A stretch of 64,000 nucleotides of DNA from JAVEDQ01 sp963783105. Its GTDB lineage: Bacteria; Actinomycetota; Actinomycetes; Frankiales; Frankiaceae. The DNA lies in the NCBI GenBank assembly GCA_963783105.1, contig CAWAMI010000007.1, positions 310,001-374,000 of the forward strand, in the 5' to 3' direction. The stretch's first letter is position 1; every line of letters begins with the position of its first letter. Positions 39,399 through 48,709 of the stretch are shown in pieces. Under the pieces are notes generated by a model. That model had not been told where the DNA came from. It saw only the letters and a program-made list of their open reading frames with translations, and made no database searches. Made by a program: the position numbers and the translations under genes.

Positions 39399-40859
39399 CT
39401 ACGAGGCTGGGGTGAGTGCCGATCGTGGACGACGCTCCGGCGCGACCGGCGACTGCCGGAGGCCGACGAACGCGATCACGGCTCCGGTCAGCGCCAGCCC
39501 CGCGACCAGCAGCATGGCGCCGTCGAAGGCGTGGCCGACCGCGGTCGGGTCCTCGTACTCCCGTCCGCGGAGCCCGACCACGAGCGGGGCCACGGCGACG
39601 GCGACGAGCCCGGCGGTCCGGGCCACCGCGTTGTTGACCCCGCTGGCCACGCCGGTCGAGCCGACCGGAACCGACGACAGGGCGGTTGCGGTCAGCGGCG
39701 CCACCGTCAGCGTCATGCCGGCCCCGAGCACGAGCACTCCGGGCAGGACGTCCGCCACATACGTCGTCGACGGGCCGACCCGGGTCAGCAGCAGGGCGCC
39801 CGTCGCCGTCAGCAGCGGACCGACCGTCATCGGCAGCCGCGGCCCGATGCGCGCGCCGAGCGCCCCGGCCCGCGACGAGAAGGCGAACATCATCGCCGTG
39901 AACGGCAGCGTGGCGCTGCCCGCGGCGGCGGGCGCGAAGCCGGCCTGTTGCTGCAGGGTGAGGACGAGGAAGACCATCAGCACGCCGAGGCCCGCGTAGA
40001 CGAAGAAGGTCACGAGGTTGACGACCCGGAACGGCCGCGAGGCGAAGACCGTCAGGGGCACCATGGGGGCCCGCGAGCGGCGTTCGACGACGACGAAGGC
40101 GGCCAGCGCCGCGAGCCCGCCGAGGCCGCTCGTCAGCACGAGGGGCGACGCGCCCTGCTCCGGAGCCGCGATGAGGGCGTAGGTGAGCGCGCCGAGTCCG
40201 AGCGCGCCGCACAGGGCGCCCGGCACGTCGACGTGCGGGGCGGCGTCGGGGTCGGAGCTCTCCGGCACCCGACGGCTGACGACCGTCAGCACCACGACGG
40301 CGAGCGGCACGTTGATCCAGAAGACCCAGCGCCAGGAGAGGGCGCTCACCAGATAGCCGCCGAGCAACGGACCGAGCGCGGTCGCCGCCCCGCCGAGCCC
40401 GGCCCAGGCACCGATCGCCCGGCCCCGGTCCTCGGGCACCAGCGTCGCGGACAGCAGGGCCAGCGATCCGGGCGTCATCAGGGCTCCGCCGATCCCCTGC
40501 AGGGCACGGGCCGTCACCAGCAGCTCGATGACCGGCGCGGCGGCGCAGAGCACCGAGGCGACGGTGAACCAGACGACGCCGACCGCGAACACCCGCCGTC
40601 GTCCGAAGCGGTCCCCGAGCGAGCCGCCGAGCAGCAGGAACGCGGCGAGGGTCAGCACGTAGCCGGTGATCGTCCACTGCAGGCCGGCGACCGAGGCGCC
40701 GAGGTCCCGACCGAGGCTGGGCAGCGCGACGTTGACGACGGTGGTGTCGAGCAGCGTCATCGACAGACCGAGCACGGCGGTGAGCAGCACCCAGCGCCCC
40801 GACGCCTCGCCGAGCCGGGCGGTGCCGGGCTCGGGCAACACCGGGGCCACAGAGCTCAC
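39399..40859 (-). CDS. MFS drug transporter of the DHA2 (EmrB/QacA) family
   Basis: A 486-residue proton-driven exporter with about 14 membrane helices. The signature TLLDTTVVNVALPSLGRDLG (helix 1), GSLGDRFGRRRVF (loop 2-3 motif A) and RALQGIGGALMTPGSLALL with GLGGAATALGPLLGGYLV (motif C region of antiporters) are visible. Substrates of the family are lipophilic cations, antibiotics or biocides; none can be assigned here. GTG 40859 is the first start before helix 1. No adjacent TetR or MarR gene is seen; the lipoprotein gene follows ten bases downstream on the same strand. Confidence 0.92.
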   Translation of the reverse strand: MSSVAPVLPEPGTARLGEASGRWVLLTAVLGLSMTLLDTTVVNVALPSLGRDLGASVAGLQWTITGYVLTLAAFLLLGGSLGDRFGRRRVFAVGVVWFTVASVLCAAAPVIELLVTARALQGIGGALMTPGSLALLSATLVPEDRGRAIGAWAGLGGAATALGPLLGGYLVSALSWRWVFWINVPLAVVVLTVVSRRVPESSDPDAAPHVDVPGALCGALGLGALTYALIAAPEQGASPLVLTSGLGGLAALAAFVVVERRSRAPMVPLTVFASRPFRVVNLVTFFVYAGLGVLMVFLVLTLQQQAGFAPAAAGSATLPFTAMMFAFSSRAGALGARIGPRLPMTVGPLLTATGALLLTRVGPSTTYVADVLPGVLVLGAGMTLTVAPLTATALSSVPVGSTGVASGVNNAVARTAGLVAVAVAPLVVGLRGREYEDPTAVGHAFDGAMLLVAGLALTGAVIAFVGLRQSPVAPERRPRSALTPAS

Positions 40860-40924
40860 GGTGCACAGTCAACGCTGGGATGGCCCGGTCGCATCCGTCG
40901 AGAGGTGCGGGGAAGGGGACGGAC

Positions 40925-41608
40925 ATGGATTTCACGAAGCTCGGCCACTCCTGCTGGCGCGTCGAGGCCGGCGGCACGACGCTGGTCATCGACCCCGGCG
41001 GCTTCAGTGATCCGAACGCGCTCGACGGCGCCGACGCCGTCCTCGTCACCCACGAGCACGCCGACCACGTGGTCCCCGAGAAGCTCGTCGACGCCGCCCG
41101 CGCCAACCGCGACCTCGAGGTCTGGACGAACGAGGCCGTCGCCGCGGTACTGGCCGGCGTGGCCGAGACGGGCGACGACCTGCCGTCCGGCTGGGTCCAC
41201 GTCGTGAACCACGGCGACACCTTCACCGTCGGCCCCTCCGCCGGGGGCACGGCGCGGGGCGGCATCGACATCGAGGTGCACGGGGAGAAGCACGCGACGA
41301 TCCACCCGGACCTGCCGCTGGTCGCCAACGTCGGCTTCCTGCTACCCGGCGCGGTCTTCCACCCCGGCGACGCGCTGACCGTCCCCGAGACCCGGGTGAG
41401 CACCCTGCTCGCGCCGGCCGCGGCGCCGTGGATGAAGATCAGCGAGCTGATCGACTGGTTTCGTGCCGTCGAGGCCGAACGCGCCTACCTGATGCACGAC
41501 GCGATCCTGTCCGAGAGGGGTCTCGGGCTCTACGAGCGCGTCGGCGGGCAGTTCACCTCGACCGACGTCACCCGGGTGACCAACGGCGAGCCGTTCGCGA
41601 TCGGCTGA
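40925..41608 (+). CDS. Metallo-beta-lactamase-fold hydrolase (UlaG/YtkL-like)
   Basis: A 227-residue protein of the MBL-fold metal-dependent hydrolase group: MDFTKLGHSCWRVEAGGTTLVIDPG, the zinc motif VLVTHEHADHVVPE, GEKHATIHPDLP, VFHPGDAL and the late YLMHDAI His. The pattern resembles UlaG-like or YtkL-like hydrolases rather than beta-lactamases. Substrate unknown. ATG 40925 lies eight bases after GGAAGGGG and directly before the first strand; the longer open frame from 40880 is not needed. Divergent from the MFS gene. Confidence 0.9.
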   Translation: MDFTKLGHSCWRVEAGGTTLVIDPGGFSDPNALDGADAVLVTHEHADHVVPEKLVDAARANRDLEVWTNEAVAAVLAGVAETGDDLPSGWVHVVNHGDTFTVGPSAGGTARGGIDIEVHGEKHATIHPDLPLVANVGFLLPGAVFHPGDALTVPETRVSTLLAPAAAPWMKISELIDWFRAVEAERAYLMHDAILSERGLGLYERVGGQFTSTDVTRVTNGEPFAIG

Positions 41609-41632
41609 CCGCGAGCGGCTCGCCGCGTCCGG

Positions 41633-44065
41633 TCACACCACCGCGCCGCTGCCCGAACGCTCCAGCTTCTTCCGCGCGGCCCCCGTCCGACCGGCCTCGC
41701 CGCCCTCGGCCGTCGGCCGACCCGGCGGTGGCGTGCCCGGCCAGCGCTGCTCGAGCGTCACGGCGAGCGGCGTCGCGGTGAGCATCGAGCTGTAGGTGCC
41801 GACGAGGATGCCGATCAGCAGCGCCACCGCGAAGTCCACGAGGCTGTCGCCACCGAGCAGCGCCAGCGACGCGAGGATGAAGATCGCGCCGAGCCCGGTG
41901 TTGACCGTCCGCGGCACCGTCTGCACCACGGCGGTGTTCGCGACCGACGCGAACGACGTGCCGCGCCTCGCCGCGCTCCACCGCTCGCGGATCCGGTCGA
42001 AGACCACCACCGAGTCGTTCACCGAGTAGCCGATCACGGTCAGCAGCGCGGCGAGGAAGACGCCGTCGATCGGCTTGCCGAGCCAGGCGAAGGCGCCGAC
42101 GAGGATCGCCACATCGTGCGCCATCGCGACCACGGCCGAGACCGCGAACGTCCACCGGAACCGGAACGCGAGATAGGCCAGCTGCGCCGCCAGCGCCACG
42201 CCGAGCGCGATCAGGGCCTTCTTGCGCAACTCGTCGCCGAGGCTCGGCCCGATCAGCTCGTCGCGCTCCAGCGTCGCGCCGCCGCCCAGCGCGTCGAGGC
42301 GCTCGCGCACCTCCTGCACGGTGTCGTTGGACAGGTCGCTGCCGCGCACGCTGATCGAATCGTCGCCCGAGGTCTGCACGACCGCCCGGGGAAGGCCGGC
42401 GTCCGTCACGACCGAACGAGCGGCGTCGACCGGCACGGGCCGCTCCGTCGAGTACTCGACCAGCCGGCCGCCGGTGAACTCGACGCCGTAGTTCAACCCC
42501 GACGTGACGATCCCGGTCAGGGCGACGACGACGGCGACCGCCGACACCGCCAGCCAGCGCGTGCGGAAGCGCATGATGTCCGGGTTCCGGCGGGTCAGCC
42601 AGGACCGGACCCGGCCGAGCGTGGCGAGTCCCGTGATCAGCGGGCGCCGCAGCACCCACCTCGACGCGACGGCGGTCTCGAGCAGTACGCGGGTCACGAC
42701 CAGCGCCGTGAACATCGAGACGATCACGCCCACCGACAGGGTCACGCCGAAGCCGCGCACCGGTCCGGAGGCGAGGAAGAACAGCAGCCCCGCCGCCAGC
42801 AACGTCGTCACGTTGCTGTCCGCGATGGCGCTGAGCGCCTTGGCGAAGCCGGTCCGTACCGCTCGTCGGAGCGGGACGCCGCCGTCGTACTCCTCCCGGG
42901 CGCGCTCGAACACCAGCACGTTGGCGTCGACCGCCATACCGATCGCGAGCACGAAGCCGGCGATGCCGGGGAGGGTGAGCGTGGCCCCGAGAGCGGCGAG
43001 CACGGCATAGGACATCGCGCCGTAGACGACCAACGCGACCGAGGCGATCAGCCCGGCGAGCCGGTAGATGGCCAGCAGGAACAGGATCGTCAGCGAACCG
43101 CCAATGATCGCCGCGGTGAGCGAGGCGGAGATCGCCTCGTCGCCGAGCGTCGCCCCGACCGTGCGCTGCTCGACCGTCTCGACCGGCACCGGAAGGGCGC
43201 CGGCGCGGACGAGCAGCGCCAGCTCGTCGGCCTCGGCCTGGGTGAAGCTGCCCGTGATGGAGGTCCGGCCACCGACGATGCCGACGTCGCAGCGGACGTC
43301 GCCGTCGACCTGCGGCGAGGAGATCACCTTGCCGTCGAGCACGATCGCCACCCGTCGCGTCGGGTCGCCGGGGGCGGCGCAGGCGGCGTCGGCCGTGAGC
43401 TGCTCCCAGGCCGAGCCGCCGGAGCCGGAGAAGTCGATGTTGACCAGCCAGCCGGTGCCGAACTCCTGCGCCGTCGCCTGCGCGCCCGAGACCGCCTCGC
43501 CGGTGAGGTCGGCGGGGGCGAGGCGCAGCGGCTGCCCGGACTCGTCGGCGATCGTGATCGGCCGCCGCTGGGTCTGGTCGAGCCCGGCCAGCGGCGTCAG
43601 TTGCGCCGGATCACCGAGGCCCTCGACGGCGTGGAAGGTGAGCTGCGCCGTCCGTCCGATGACCTCGGCGGCGCGGCGGGGGTCCGAGACGCCGGGCAGC
43701 TCGATGATGATGCGGTTCTGCCCGGCCCGGGCGAGTGTCGGCTCGGCCACGCCGAGCGCGTCGACGCGGCGGCGCAGCACCTCGAGCGTGCGCTCGGTGG
43801 CGTCGGCGTCCGCCTTGCGGGTGGCGGTGTCTTTGGTCTCGAGGGTGATCTGGGTTCCGCCGCGCAGGTCGAGACCGAGCTGCGCGGGAGAGGTGAGCAG
43901 GACGTAGATCGAGGCCAGGACGGCGCCGAGGGCGAGCAGGCCGCGCACGAGATTGGCGCGGGAGTCGGGCGAGCGACCGCTACGGCGGTTGTTGCCGCGG
44001 TTCGGGCTGCGGGGCGACGAGGAACGGGAAGACGTGGAACGGGACGGATAGGGACGAGCGGGCAC
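41633..44065 (-). CDS. secDF: Fused SecD-SecF protein translocase subunit
   Basis: An 810-residue SecD and SecF in one chain, a proton-driven RND-like complex that helps the Sec translocon release exported proteins. The SecD half has a first helix (about 40-60), LGLDLRGGTQITLE, the P1 head domain with NRIIIELPGVSDP, and helices with GIAGFVLAIGMAVDANVLVFER. The SecF half starts about residue 510 with GLNYGVEFTGGRLVEY and includes GYSVNDSVVVFDRIRE. GTG 44065 precedes a 35-residue Ser/Arg/Pro-rich cytoplasmic leader. Actinobacteria usually have separate secD and secF beside ruvB and relA; those genes are not here, so this may be a second copy. Confidence 0.93.
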   Translation of the reverse strand: MPARPYPSRSTSSRSSSPRSPNRGNNRRSGRSPDSRANLVRGLLALGAVLASIYVLLTSPAQLGLDLRGGTQITLETKDTATRKADADATERTLEVLRRRVDALGVAEPTLARAGQNRIIIELPGVSDPRRAAEVIGRTAQLTFHAVEGLGDPAQLTPLAGLDQTQRRPITIADESGQPLRLAPADLTGEAVSGAQATAQEFGTGWLVNIDFSGSGGSAWEQLTADAACAAPGDPTRRVAIVLDGKVISSPQVDGDVRCDVGIVGGRTSITGSFTQAEADELALLVRAGALPVPVETVEQRTVGATLGDEAISASLTAAIIGGSLTILFLLAIYRLAGLIASVALVVYGAMSYAVLAALGATLTLPGIAGFVLAIGMAVDANVLVFERAREEYDGGVPLRRAVRTGFAKALSAIADSNVTTLLAAGLLFFLASGPVRGFGVTLSVGVIVSMFTALVVTRVLLETAVASRWVLRRPLITGLATLGRVRSWLTRRNPDIMRFRTRWLAVSAVAVVVALTGIVTSGLNYGVEFTGGRLVEYSTERPVPVDAARSVVTDAGLPRAVVQTSGDDSISVRGSDLSNDTVQEVRERLDALGGGATLERDELIGPSLGDELRKKALIALGVALAAQLAYLAFRFRWTFAVSAVVAMAHDVAILVGAFAWLGKPIDGVFLAALLTVIGYSVNDSVVVFDRIRERWSAARRGTSFASVANTAVVQTVPRTVNTGLGAIFILASLALLGGDSLVDFAVALLIGILVGTYSSMLTATPLAVTLEQRWPGTPPPGRPTAEGGEAGRTGAARKKLERSGSGAVV

Positions 44066-44147
44066 GGACGACCTCCGAGCGGCTCCGGGCGTGCGGAGCC
44101 GGCCTGACGACGGATGCGGTCAGCCGGAAGGCAGGCCGCGGGGCGGG

Positions 44148-44609
44148 TCAGGCGGAGACGGGAGGCGCACGGGCGCCGACGGCCGCGGGGGAGGCGGACG
44201 TCGGCGAGGATCCGCCGGGATTCGGCGGGAGCAGCAGGGAGCCGGACGACGGCGGCCCGCGGACCTCGGGCAGCAGGGCGAACGGCGAAGGGATCGGGTG
44301 GGTGGCGCCCGACCGGTGGCGCAGCGCCGCGGCGGAGACGGCCTGCGTCGTCCCGGTCGAGTGATGCGCCGACCGATGCCCCGAGCCGACCGTCGAGGAC
44401 TGGCGCGCGGTGCGCGTCGGGAGCGACGGCGCGACGGATGGCGCGACAGTGGCGGGAGCCGCGCGTGCGGCGGTGTACGGCGCGGGGGCCAGGGAGCCGG
44501 TCGGGATGGCGGAGGCCGGGGTGGCCAGCACGGCCGCGATCAGTCCGAGCAGCGGGAGGAAGAAGGCTGACAGCCCGCGACGGATGACGGATCGCCAGAG
44601 CGTCGCCAT
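44148..44609 (-). CDS. Hypothetical exported protein, Pro/Ser-rich
   Basis: A 153-residue product from ATG 44609 with a good signal-like N-terminus: MATLWRSVIRRGLSAFF, a hydrophobic core LLGLIAAVLA and a cleavage-type end TPASA. The remainder is Ala/Pro/Ser/Arg-rich and probably disordered, with no recognisable domain. It lies 82 bases upstream of secDF on the same strand. It may instead be a chance frame; the signal peptide and the ribosome-site-like GAGGAGGCG just upstream are the supporting points. Confidence 0.5.
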   Translation of the reverse strand: MATLWRSVIRRGLSAFFLPLLGLIAAVLATPASAIPTGSLAPAPYTAARAAPATVAPSVAPSLPTRTARQSSTVGSGHRSAHHSTGTTQAVSAAALRHRSGATHPIPSPFALLPEVRGPPSSGSLLLPPNPGGSSPTSASPAAVGARAPPVSA

Positions 44610-44772
44610 CGTCGCCTCCTCGCAGTCGACCGGTTCCCATCGTCCGAACGTGCCAACGGATCAGCCGAGCGTACGGATCCAGTCCGCGGTCGACGCCCTG
44701 ACGCGGCGGCGACGAGGTGCTGCCCGCAACGTAGGGACCGAGGGCGGACGAACAGCGCCGGGCGAACTACTA

Positions 44773-44799
44773 TTGGCACTCACGAACGACGAGTGCCAG
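44773..44799 (+). promoter_or_regulatory. CIRCE operator of hrcA
   Basis: TTGGCACTC, nine bases, then GAGTGCCAG: the CIRCE inverted repeat (consensus TTAGCACTC-N9-GAGTGCTAA) with eight of nine arm positions paired. A -10-like TACTAT at 44768-44773 touches its left edge, so HrcA bound here would block transcription start of hrcA itself. The hrcA start is 110 bases downstream. Confidence 0.93.
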
Positions 44800-44908
44800 C
44801 ACCGGCCGTACAGGTGCAGGCGCGTCGGGTGCCGGGCAGAACCGGAAGGTCGGCCGCGTCCGAGCCATCCGGTCCGGTGCTGCGGATCGGTCGAACAGGA
44901 GGGGAGCC

Positions 44909-45922
44909 GTGCTCGAAGAGCGTCGTCTCGAGGTCCTCCGCGCCATCGTCGAGGACTTCGTCCTCACCAGGGAGCCGGTGGGTTCCAAGTCGCTGGCCGA
45001 CCGCTACTCGCTCGGCGTCTCCCCGGCGACCGTCCGCAACGACATGGCCGCCCTGGAGGACGAGGGCTACATCGCCCAGCCCCACACGTCCGCCGGCCGT
45101 GTCCCTACCGACCTCGGCTACCGCCTGTTCGTGGACCGGTTGTCCACCGTCAAGCCGCTGTCCGTGGCCGAGCGCCGCGCCATCGAGAGCTTCCTCGAGG
45201 GCGCGGTGGACCTCGACGACGTCGTCCGCCGCAGCGTCCGGCTGCTGGCGCAGATCACCCGGCAGGTCGCGGTCGTGCAGTACCCGACGCTGTCGCGCTC
45301 CTCGGTGCGGCACGTCGAGGTCGTCGCGATGACACCGACGCGGCTGCTGCTCGTGCTCATCACCGACAAGGGCCGGGTCGAGCAGCGGGTCGTCGAGACC
45401 CCGGCGACCGTCACCGACGATGACGTCGCCGACCTGCGCCGGCTGCTCGGCAAGGCACTCCACGACAAGCGGCTCGTCGACGTCCCGGCCTCCCTCGCGG
45501 AGCTGCCCGAGGCGGTGCCGCCGCACCTGCGCGGGCACATCTCCGCGCTGGTCACGGTCGTGCTCGAGGTGCTCGTCGAGCGACCGGAGGAGCGTGTCGC
45601 CCTGGCCGGCACCGCCAACCTCACCGGCGCCGACGGCTCGGGCCTCGACTTCCCGTACACGATCCGGCCGGTGCTCGAGGCGCTGGAGGAGCAGGTCGTG
45701 CTGCTGCGTCTGCTCGGCCACGCGGAGGAGGCCGATACCGTGACAGTGCGGATCGGGCACGAGAACGACGTCGAGGGGCTCCAGTCTGCGTCGGTGGTCT
45801 CCGCCGGCTACGGCTACGGCGGGATGGGCGTCCTGGGCCCGACCCGCATGGACTATCCGGCCACGATGGCAGCCGTTCGGGCGGTGGCGCGCTACGTGGG
45901 CGACCTGCTCGGGACGTCCTGA
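44909..45922 (+). CDS. hrcA: Heat-inducible transcription repressor HrcA
   Basis: A 337-residue repressor that binds CIRCE and is released on heat shock, with GroEL helping it fold. The N-terminal winged helix reads RRLEVLRAIVEDFVLTREPVGSKSLADRY and GVSPATVRNDMAALEDEGYIAQPHTSAGRVPTDLGYR, all strongly conserved; the middle is a GAF-like domain and the C-terminus ends GPTRMDYPATMAAVRAVARYVG. GTG 44909 is preceded by GGAGGGGAG. With the CIRCE copy upstream it is autoregulated; dnaJ follows 105 bases later. Confidence 0.97.
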   Translation: MLEERRLEVLRAIVEDFVLTREPVGSKSLADRYSLGVSPATVRNDMAALEDEGYIAQPHTSAGRVPTDLGYRLFVDRLSTVKPLSVAERRAIESFLEGAVDLDDVVRRSVRLLAQITRQVAVVQYPTLSRSSVRHVEVVAMTPTRLLLVLITDKGRVEQRVVETPATVTDDDVADLRRLLGKALHDKRLVDVPASLAELPEAVPPHLRGHISALVTVVLEVLVERPEERVALAGTANLTGADGSGLDFPYTIRPVLEALEEQVVLLRLLGHAEEADTVTVRIGHENDVEGLQSASVVSAGYGYGGMGVLGPTRMDYPATMAAVRAVARYVGDLLGTS

Positions 45923-46027
45923 GCCGCTACCCCCGAGTCGACCCGAGCCCGGCCCCCGGAGCCCGATCCCTGAGCCGATACGACGCGTGAGAGAGATGCA
46001 CCCCTTGACTGCAACTGCTGACCGCTG

Positions 46028-47143
46028 ATGGCGACCGATTACTACGGCGTCCTCGGCGTGCGCTCCGACGCCTCCGACGCGGAGATCAAGCGGGCCTACC
46101 GCAAGCTGGCCCGCGAGCTGCACCCGGACGTGAACCCCGGCTCCGAGGAGCGGTTCAAGGAGGTCACGCGCGCCTACGAGGTGCTCTCCGACCCGGAGAA
46201 GCGTCAGATCGTCGACCTCGGCGGCGACCCGCTGGCCCCCGCCGGCGGGGGCGGCGGCAATCCCTTCGGGGGCGCGGGCTTCGGCGGGCTCGGCGACATC
46301 ATGGACGCCTTCTTCGGCGGCGGGGGCTCGCGCGGGCCGCGGTCGCGGACCCGGCCGGGCGCGGACGCGTTGGTCCGGCTCGACCTCGACCTCAACGAGA
46401 CCGCGTTCGGCATCACGCGCGACCTCCCGGTCGACACCGCCGTCGTCTGCGGCACCTGCGAGGGCGAGGGCTCCGCGCCGGGCACGCACCCCGAGACCTG
46501 CTCCACCTGCAAGGGCCGCGGCGAGATCCAGCAGGTCACCCGCTCGTTCCTGGGTCAGGTCATGACCTCGCGCCCGTGCACCCGCTGCGGCGGTACCGGC
46601 AGCGTCATCCCCTCGCCGTGCCGCGAGTGCTCCGGCGAGGGACGCGTCCGGGGACGCCGGACGCTGACCGTGAAGATCCCCGCCGGCGTCGAGGACGGCA
46701 TGCGCATCCGCCTGGCCGGCGAGGGCGAGGTCGGCCCCGGCGGCGGACCGGCCGGCGACCTCTACATCGAGGTCCGCGAGCGGGAGCACCCGGTGTTCAC
46801 GCGCGAGGGGGACGACCTGCACTGCGAGATGCGGGTGCCGATGACCGCCGCCGCGCTCGGCACGACGATCGAGTTCGAGACCCTCGACGGCGAGGAGGAG
46901 ATCAGCATCCGGCCCGGTACGCAGCCGGGTTCGGTGATCACCCTGTCCGCCCGGGGAGTGCCGCACCTGCGCCGCACCGGCCGCGGCGACCTGCACCTGC
47001 ACGTGGTCGTCGACGTGCCCACCAAGCTCGACGGCGAGCAGGAGCGGCTGCTCCGCGAACTCGCCGCCCTGCGCGGCGAGCAGATCGGCGACGGCGGCAA
47101 CGGCGGCCTGCTGCACCGGCTCCGTGGTGCCTGGGGCCGCTGA
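46028..47143 (+). CDS. dnaJ: Molecular chaperone DnaJ (DnaJ2 type)
   Basis: A 371-residue Hsp40 co-chaperone for DnaK. The J domain has HPD at residues 32-34, a Gly/Phe-rich stretch follows (GGGGNPFGGAGFGG), then four zinc-binding CXXCXGXG repeats (CGTCEGEG, CSTCKGRG, CTRCGGTG, CRECSGEG) and the two substrate-binding barrels. Its place between hrcA and rsmE identifies it as the DnaJ2 of actinobacteria rather than the copy in the dnaK operon. ATG 46028 is set by the first helix (MATDYYGVLGV). Confidence 0.96.
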   Translation: MATDYYGVLGVRSDASDAEIKRAYRKLARELHPDVNPGSEERFKEVTRAYEVLSDPEKRQIVDLGGDPLAPAGGGGGNPFGGAGFGGLGDIMDAFFGGGGSRGPRSRTRPGADALVRLDLDLNETAFGITRDLPVDTAVVCGTCEGEGSAPGTHPETCSTCKGRGEIQQVTRSFLGQVMTSRPCTRCGGTGSVIPSPCRECSGEGRVRGRRTLTVKIPAGVEDGMRIRLAGEGEVGPGGGPAGDLYIEVREREHPVFTREGDDLHCEMRVPMTAAALGTTIEFETLDGEEEISIRPGTQPGSVITLSARGVPHLRRTGRGDLHLHVVVDVPTKLDGEQERLLRELAALRGEQIGDGGNGGLLHRLRGAWGR

Positions 47144-47158
47144 GCGGCCGGCTCGCCC

Positions 47159-47908
47159 GTGACCGCGCCGCTGTTCCGACTCGACCCGCTGCCCGCCGAC
47201 GAGCGGGTGCGCCTGACCGGTGACGAGGGCCGCCACGCGGCCCGGGTGCGGCGGCTCCGGGCGGGCGAGGACGTGGTCCTGACGGACGGTCGCGGCACTG
47301 TCGCCCGCGGCGCGGTCGAGGCCGTCGAGGGCGACCACCTCGACATCAGGGTCACGCGCCGCGAGGTGGTGCCGGTGCCGACGCCCCGGATCGTCGTCGT
47401 CCAGGCGCTGGTCAAGGGCGACCGGTCGGAGCTCGCCGTGGAACTGCTCACCGAGGTCGGGGTCGACGAGATCCTTCCCTGGCAGGCCGAGCGCTGCGTC
47501 GCCCGCTGGTCTGGCGAGAAGAGCGGCCGCCGCTGGGCGGCCGCGGCCGAGTCGGCGGCCAAGCAGAGCAGGCGGGTGCACTGGCCGGTGGTCGGCGAGG
47601 TGCTGCGCGGCACCGAACCGGCGGAGCGGTTGCGCGGCGCCGGGCTGGCGATCGTGCTCTCCGAGGCCGGGACGCGCCCCCTCACCGACCTGCTGCCGGA
47701 TCTGGCGGGGCCGGCCGTGGGGGAGCGTCCCGGCGAGGTCGTCGTGGTGGTCGGACCGGAGGGCGGCATCGCCGAGGGTGAGCTCGCGGCCTTCGCCGAG
47801 GCGGGCGCCCGGTCCTGTCGGCTCGGTCCGACCGTGCTCAGGGCGAGCAGCGCCGGGCTCGCCGCAGTCAGCGTGCTGGCTGCGACGAGCCGCTGGTCGA
47901 CCGGCTGA
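47159..47908 (+). CDS. rsmE: 16S rRNA (uracil-1498 N3)-methyltransferase RsmE
   Basis: A 249-residue SPOUT-class methyltransferase modifying U1498 of 16S rRNA. The N-terminal PUA-like domain (GDEGRHAARVRRLRAGEDVVLTDGRG) is followed by the knotted SAM-binding domain: QALVKGDRSELAVELLTEVGVDEILPW, ERCVARW, AAESAAKQSRR, VVGPEGGIAEGE and RLGPTVLRASSAGLAAVSVL. GTG 47159 is 15 bases after the dnaJ stop; the heat-shock genes and this one probably form one transcript. Confidence 0.96.
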   Translation: MTAPLFRLDPLPADERVRLTGDEGRHAARVRRLRAGEDVVLTDGRGTVARGAVEAVEGDHLDIRVTRREVVPVPTPRIVVVQALVKGDRSELAVELLTEVGVDEILPWQAERCVARWSGEKSGRRWAAAAESAAKQSRRVHWPVVGEVLRGTEPAERLRGAGLAIVLSEAGTRPLTDLLPDLAGPAVGERPGEVVVVVGPEGGIAEGELAAFAEAGARSCRLGPTVLRASSAGLAAVSVLAATSRWSTG

Positions 47909-47934
47909 GCACGGTCATCCGGCTGTCGAAGGCG

Positions 47935-48495
47935 TCACTGGTTTCCGCAGACCTGGAACCCGAACGCCTTCAGATCGTTGTTGATCTGGTCGTCGACCGG
48001 CTTGGCCTCGCTCGTGAGCTGGTTCTGGGCCGCGACGTCGTCGTTCTTCACCGCGTCCGCGAGCTGGTGCGCCTTGGCCGTCTGGCTGCGCTCGCGCGCC
48101 AACAGGTCATCGATCTGAGCCGCGCCCTCGGCGGGCCGGCCGGCGGAGTCGATCTCGGCGACCTGCTGGTCGCCCAGCGTCGCGAGCTGCTCGTAGAACG
48201 CGCCGAGGGCGTCGGGCGCGGTGCTCGTCGGCTCGGGAATCCCGTTGGCCTGGTCCTGGTACTTCTTGCAGATCGCATCGACCTTGGTGATGTAGTCCGC
48301 CTTGGGCAGGGTCGTGGCCGTGCTGCCGCCGCTGCCGCCGCTGCCGCCGCTGCCGCCGCTGCCGCCGCCTGTGCCGCTCGCGCTCCCGGTGCCCCCCGAG
48401 GAGGTCGTGCCCTCGCTGCTGCCACCGCACGCGGCGAGACCCAGGAGGGCGGCTGCTGCCGCGGCAGCGATCGTGGACTTCTTGATGGACGACAC
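47935..48495 (-). CDS. Lipoprotein paralogous to that at 38915-39388
   Basis: A 186-residue lipoprotein. GTG 48495 gives a signal peptide (SSIKKSTIAAAAAAALLGL) with lipobox LAACGG; a Gly/Ser linker made of repeated GGSGGSGGSGG codons follows, then a helical domain starting KADYITKVDAICKKYQ and ending LKAFGFQVCGNQ. These ends and the paired cysteines match the 38915-39388 lipoprotein. The ATG near 48502 is out of frame and not used. Function unknown; it is convergent with rsmE. Confidence 0.82.
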   Translation of the reverse strand: MSSIKKSTIAAAAAAALLGLAACGGSSEGTTSSGGTGSASGTGGGSGGSGGSGGSGGSTATTLPKADYITKVDAICKKYQDQANGIPEPTSTAPDALGAFYEQLATLGDQQVAEIDSAGRPAEGAAQIDDLLARERSQTAKAHQLADAVKNDDVAAQNQLTSEAKPVDDQINNDLKAFGFQVCGNQ

Positions 48496-48709
48496 CGGGC
48501 ATGGCTCCCGTCGGAGTGGTGGTGGGGGACAGCGCAATATTCGACCGGGTCGATAGTTGCTGCCGCGCAACAACGGGGCCGTAATCGTTCTGTGACCTTT
48601 CCCCGTGGCCTTCGGTCGGCTGCCCGCGGGACCGCCTGCTCGGTAGGATGGGGCGGTCCGGCAGTCATTCTCGCGAGGGAGAGGTGCGGCGGTCCGAGGG
48701 CCGCTCTCG

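Noticed and set aside
48301..48370. Gly/Ser-coding repeat as a separate regulatory repeat
   Set aside because: It is the codon repeat of the linker in the lipoprotein gene and needs no other explanation.
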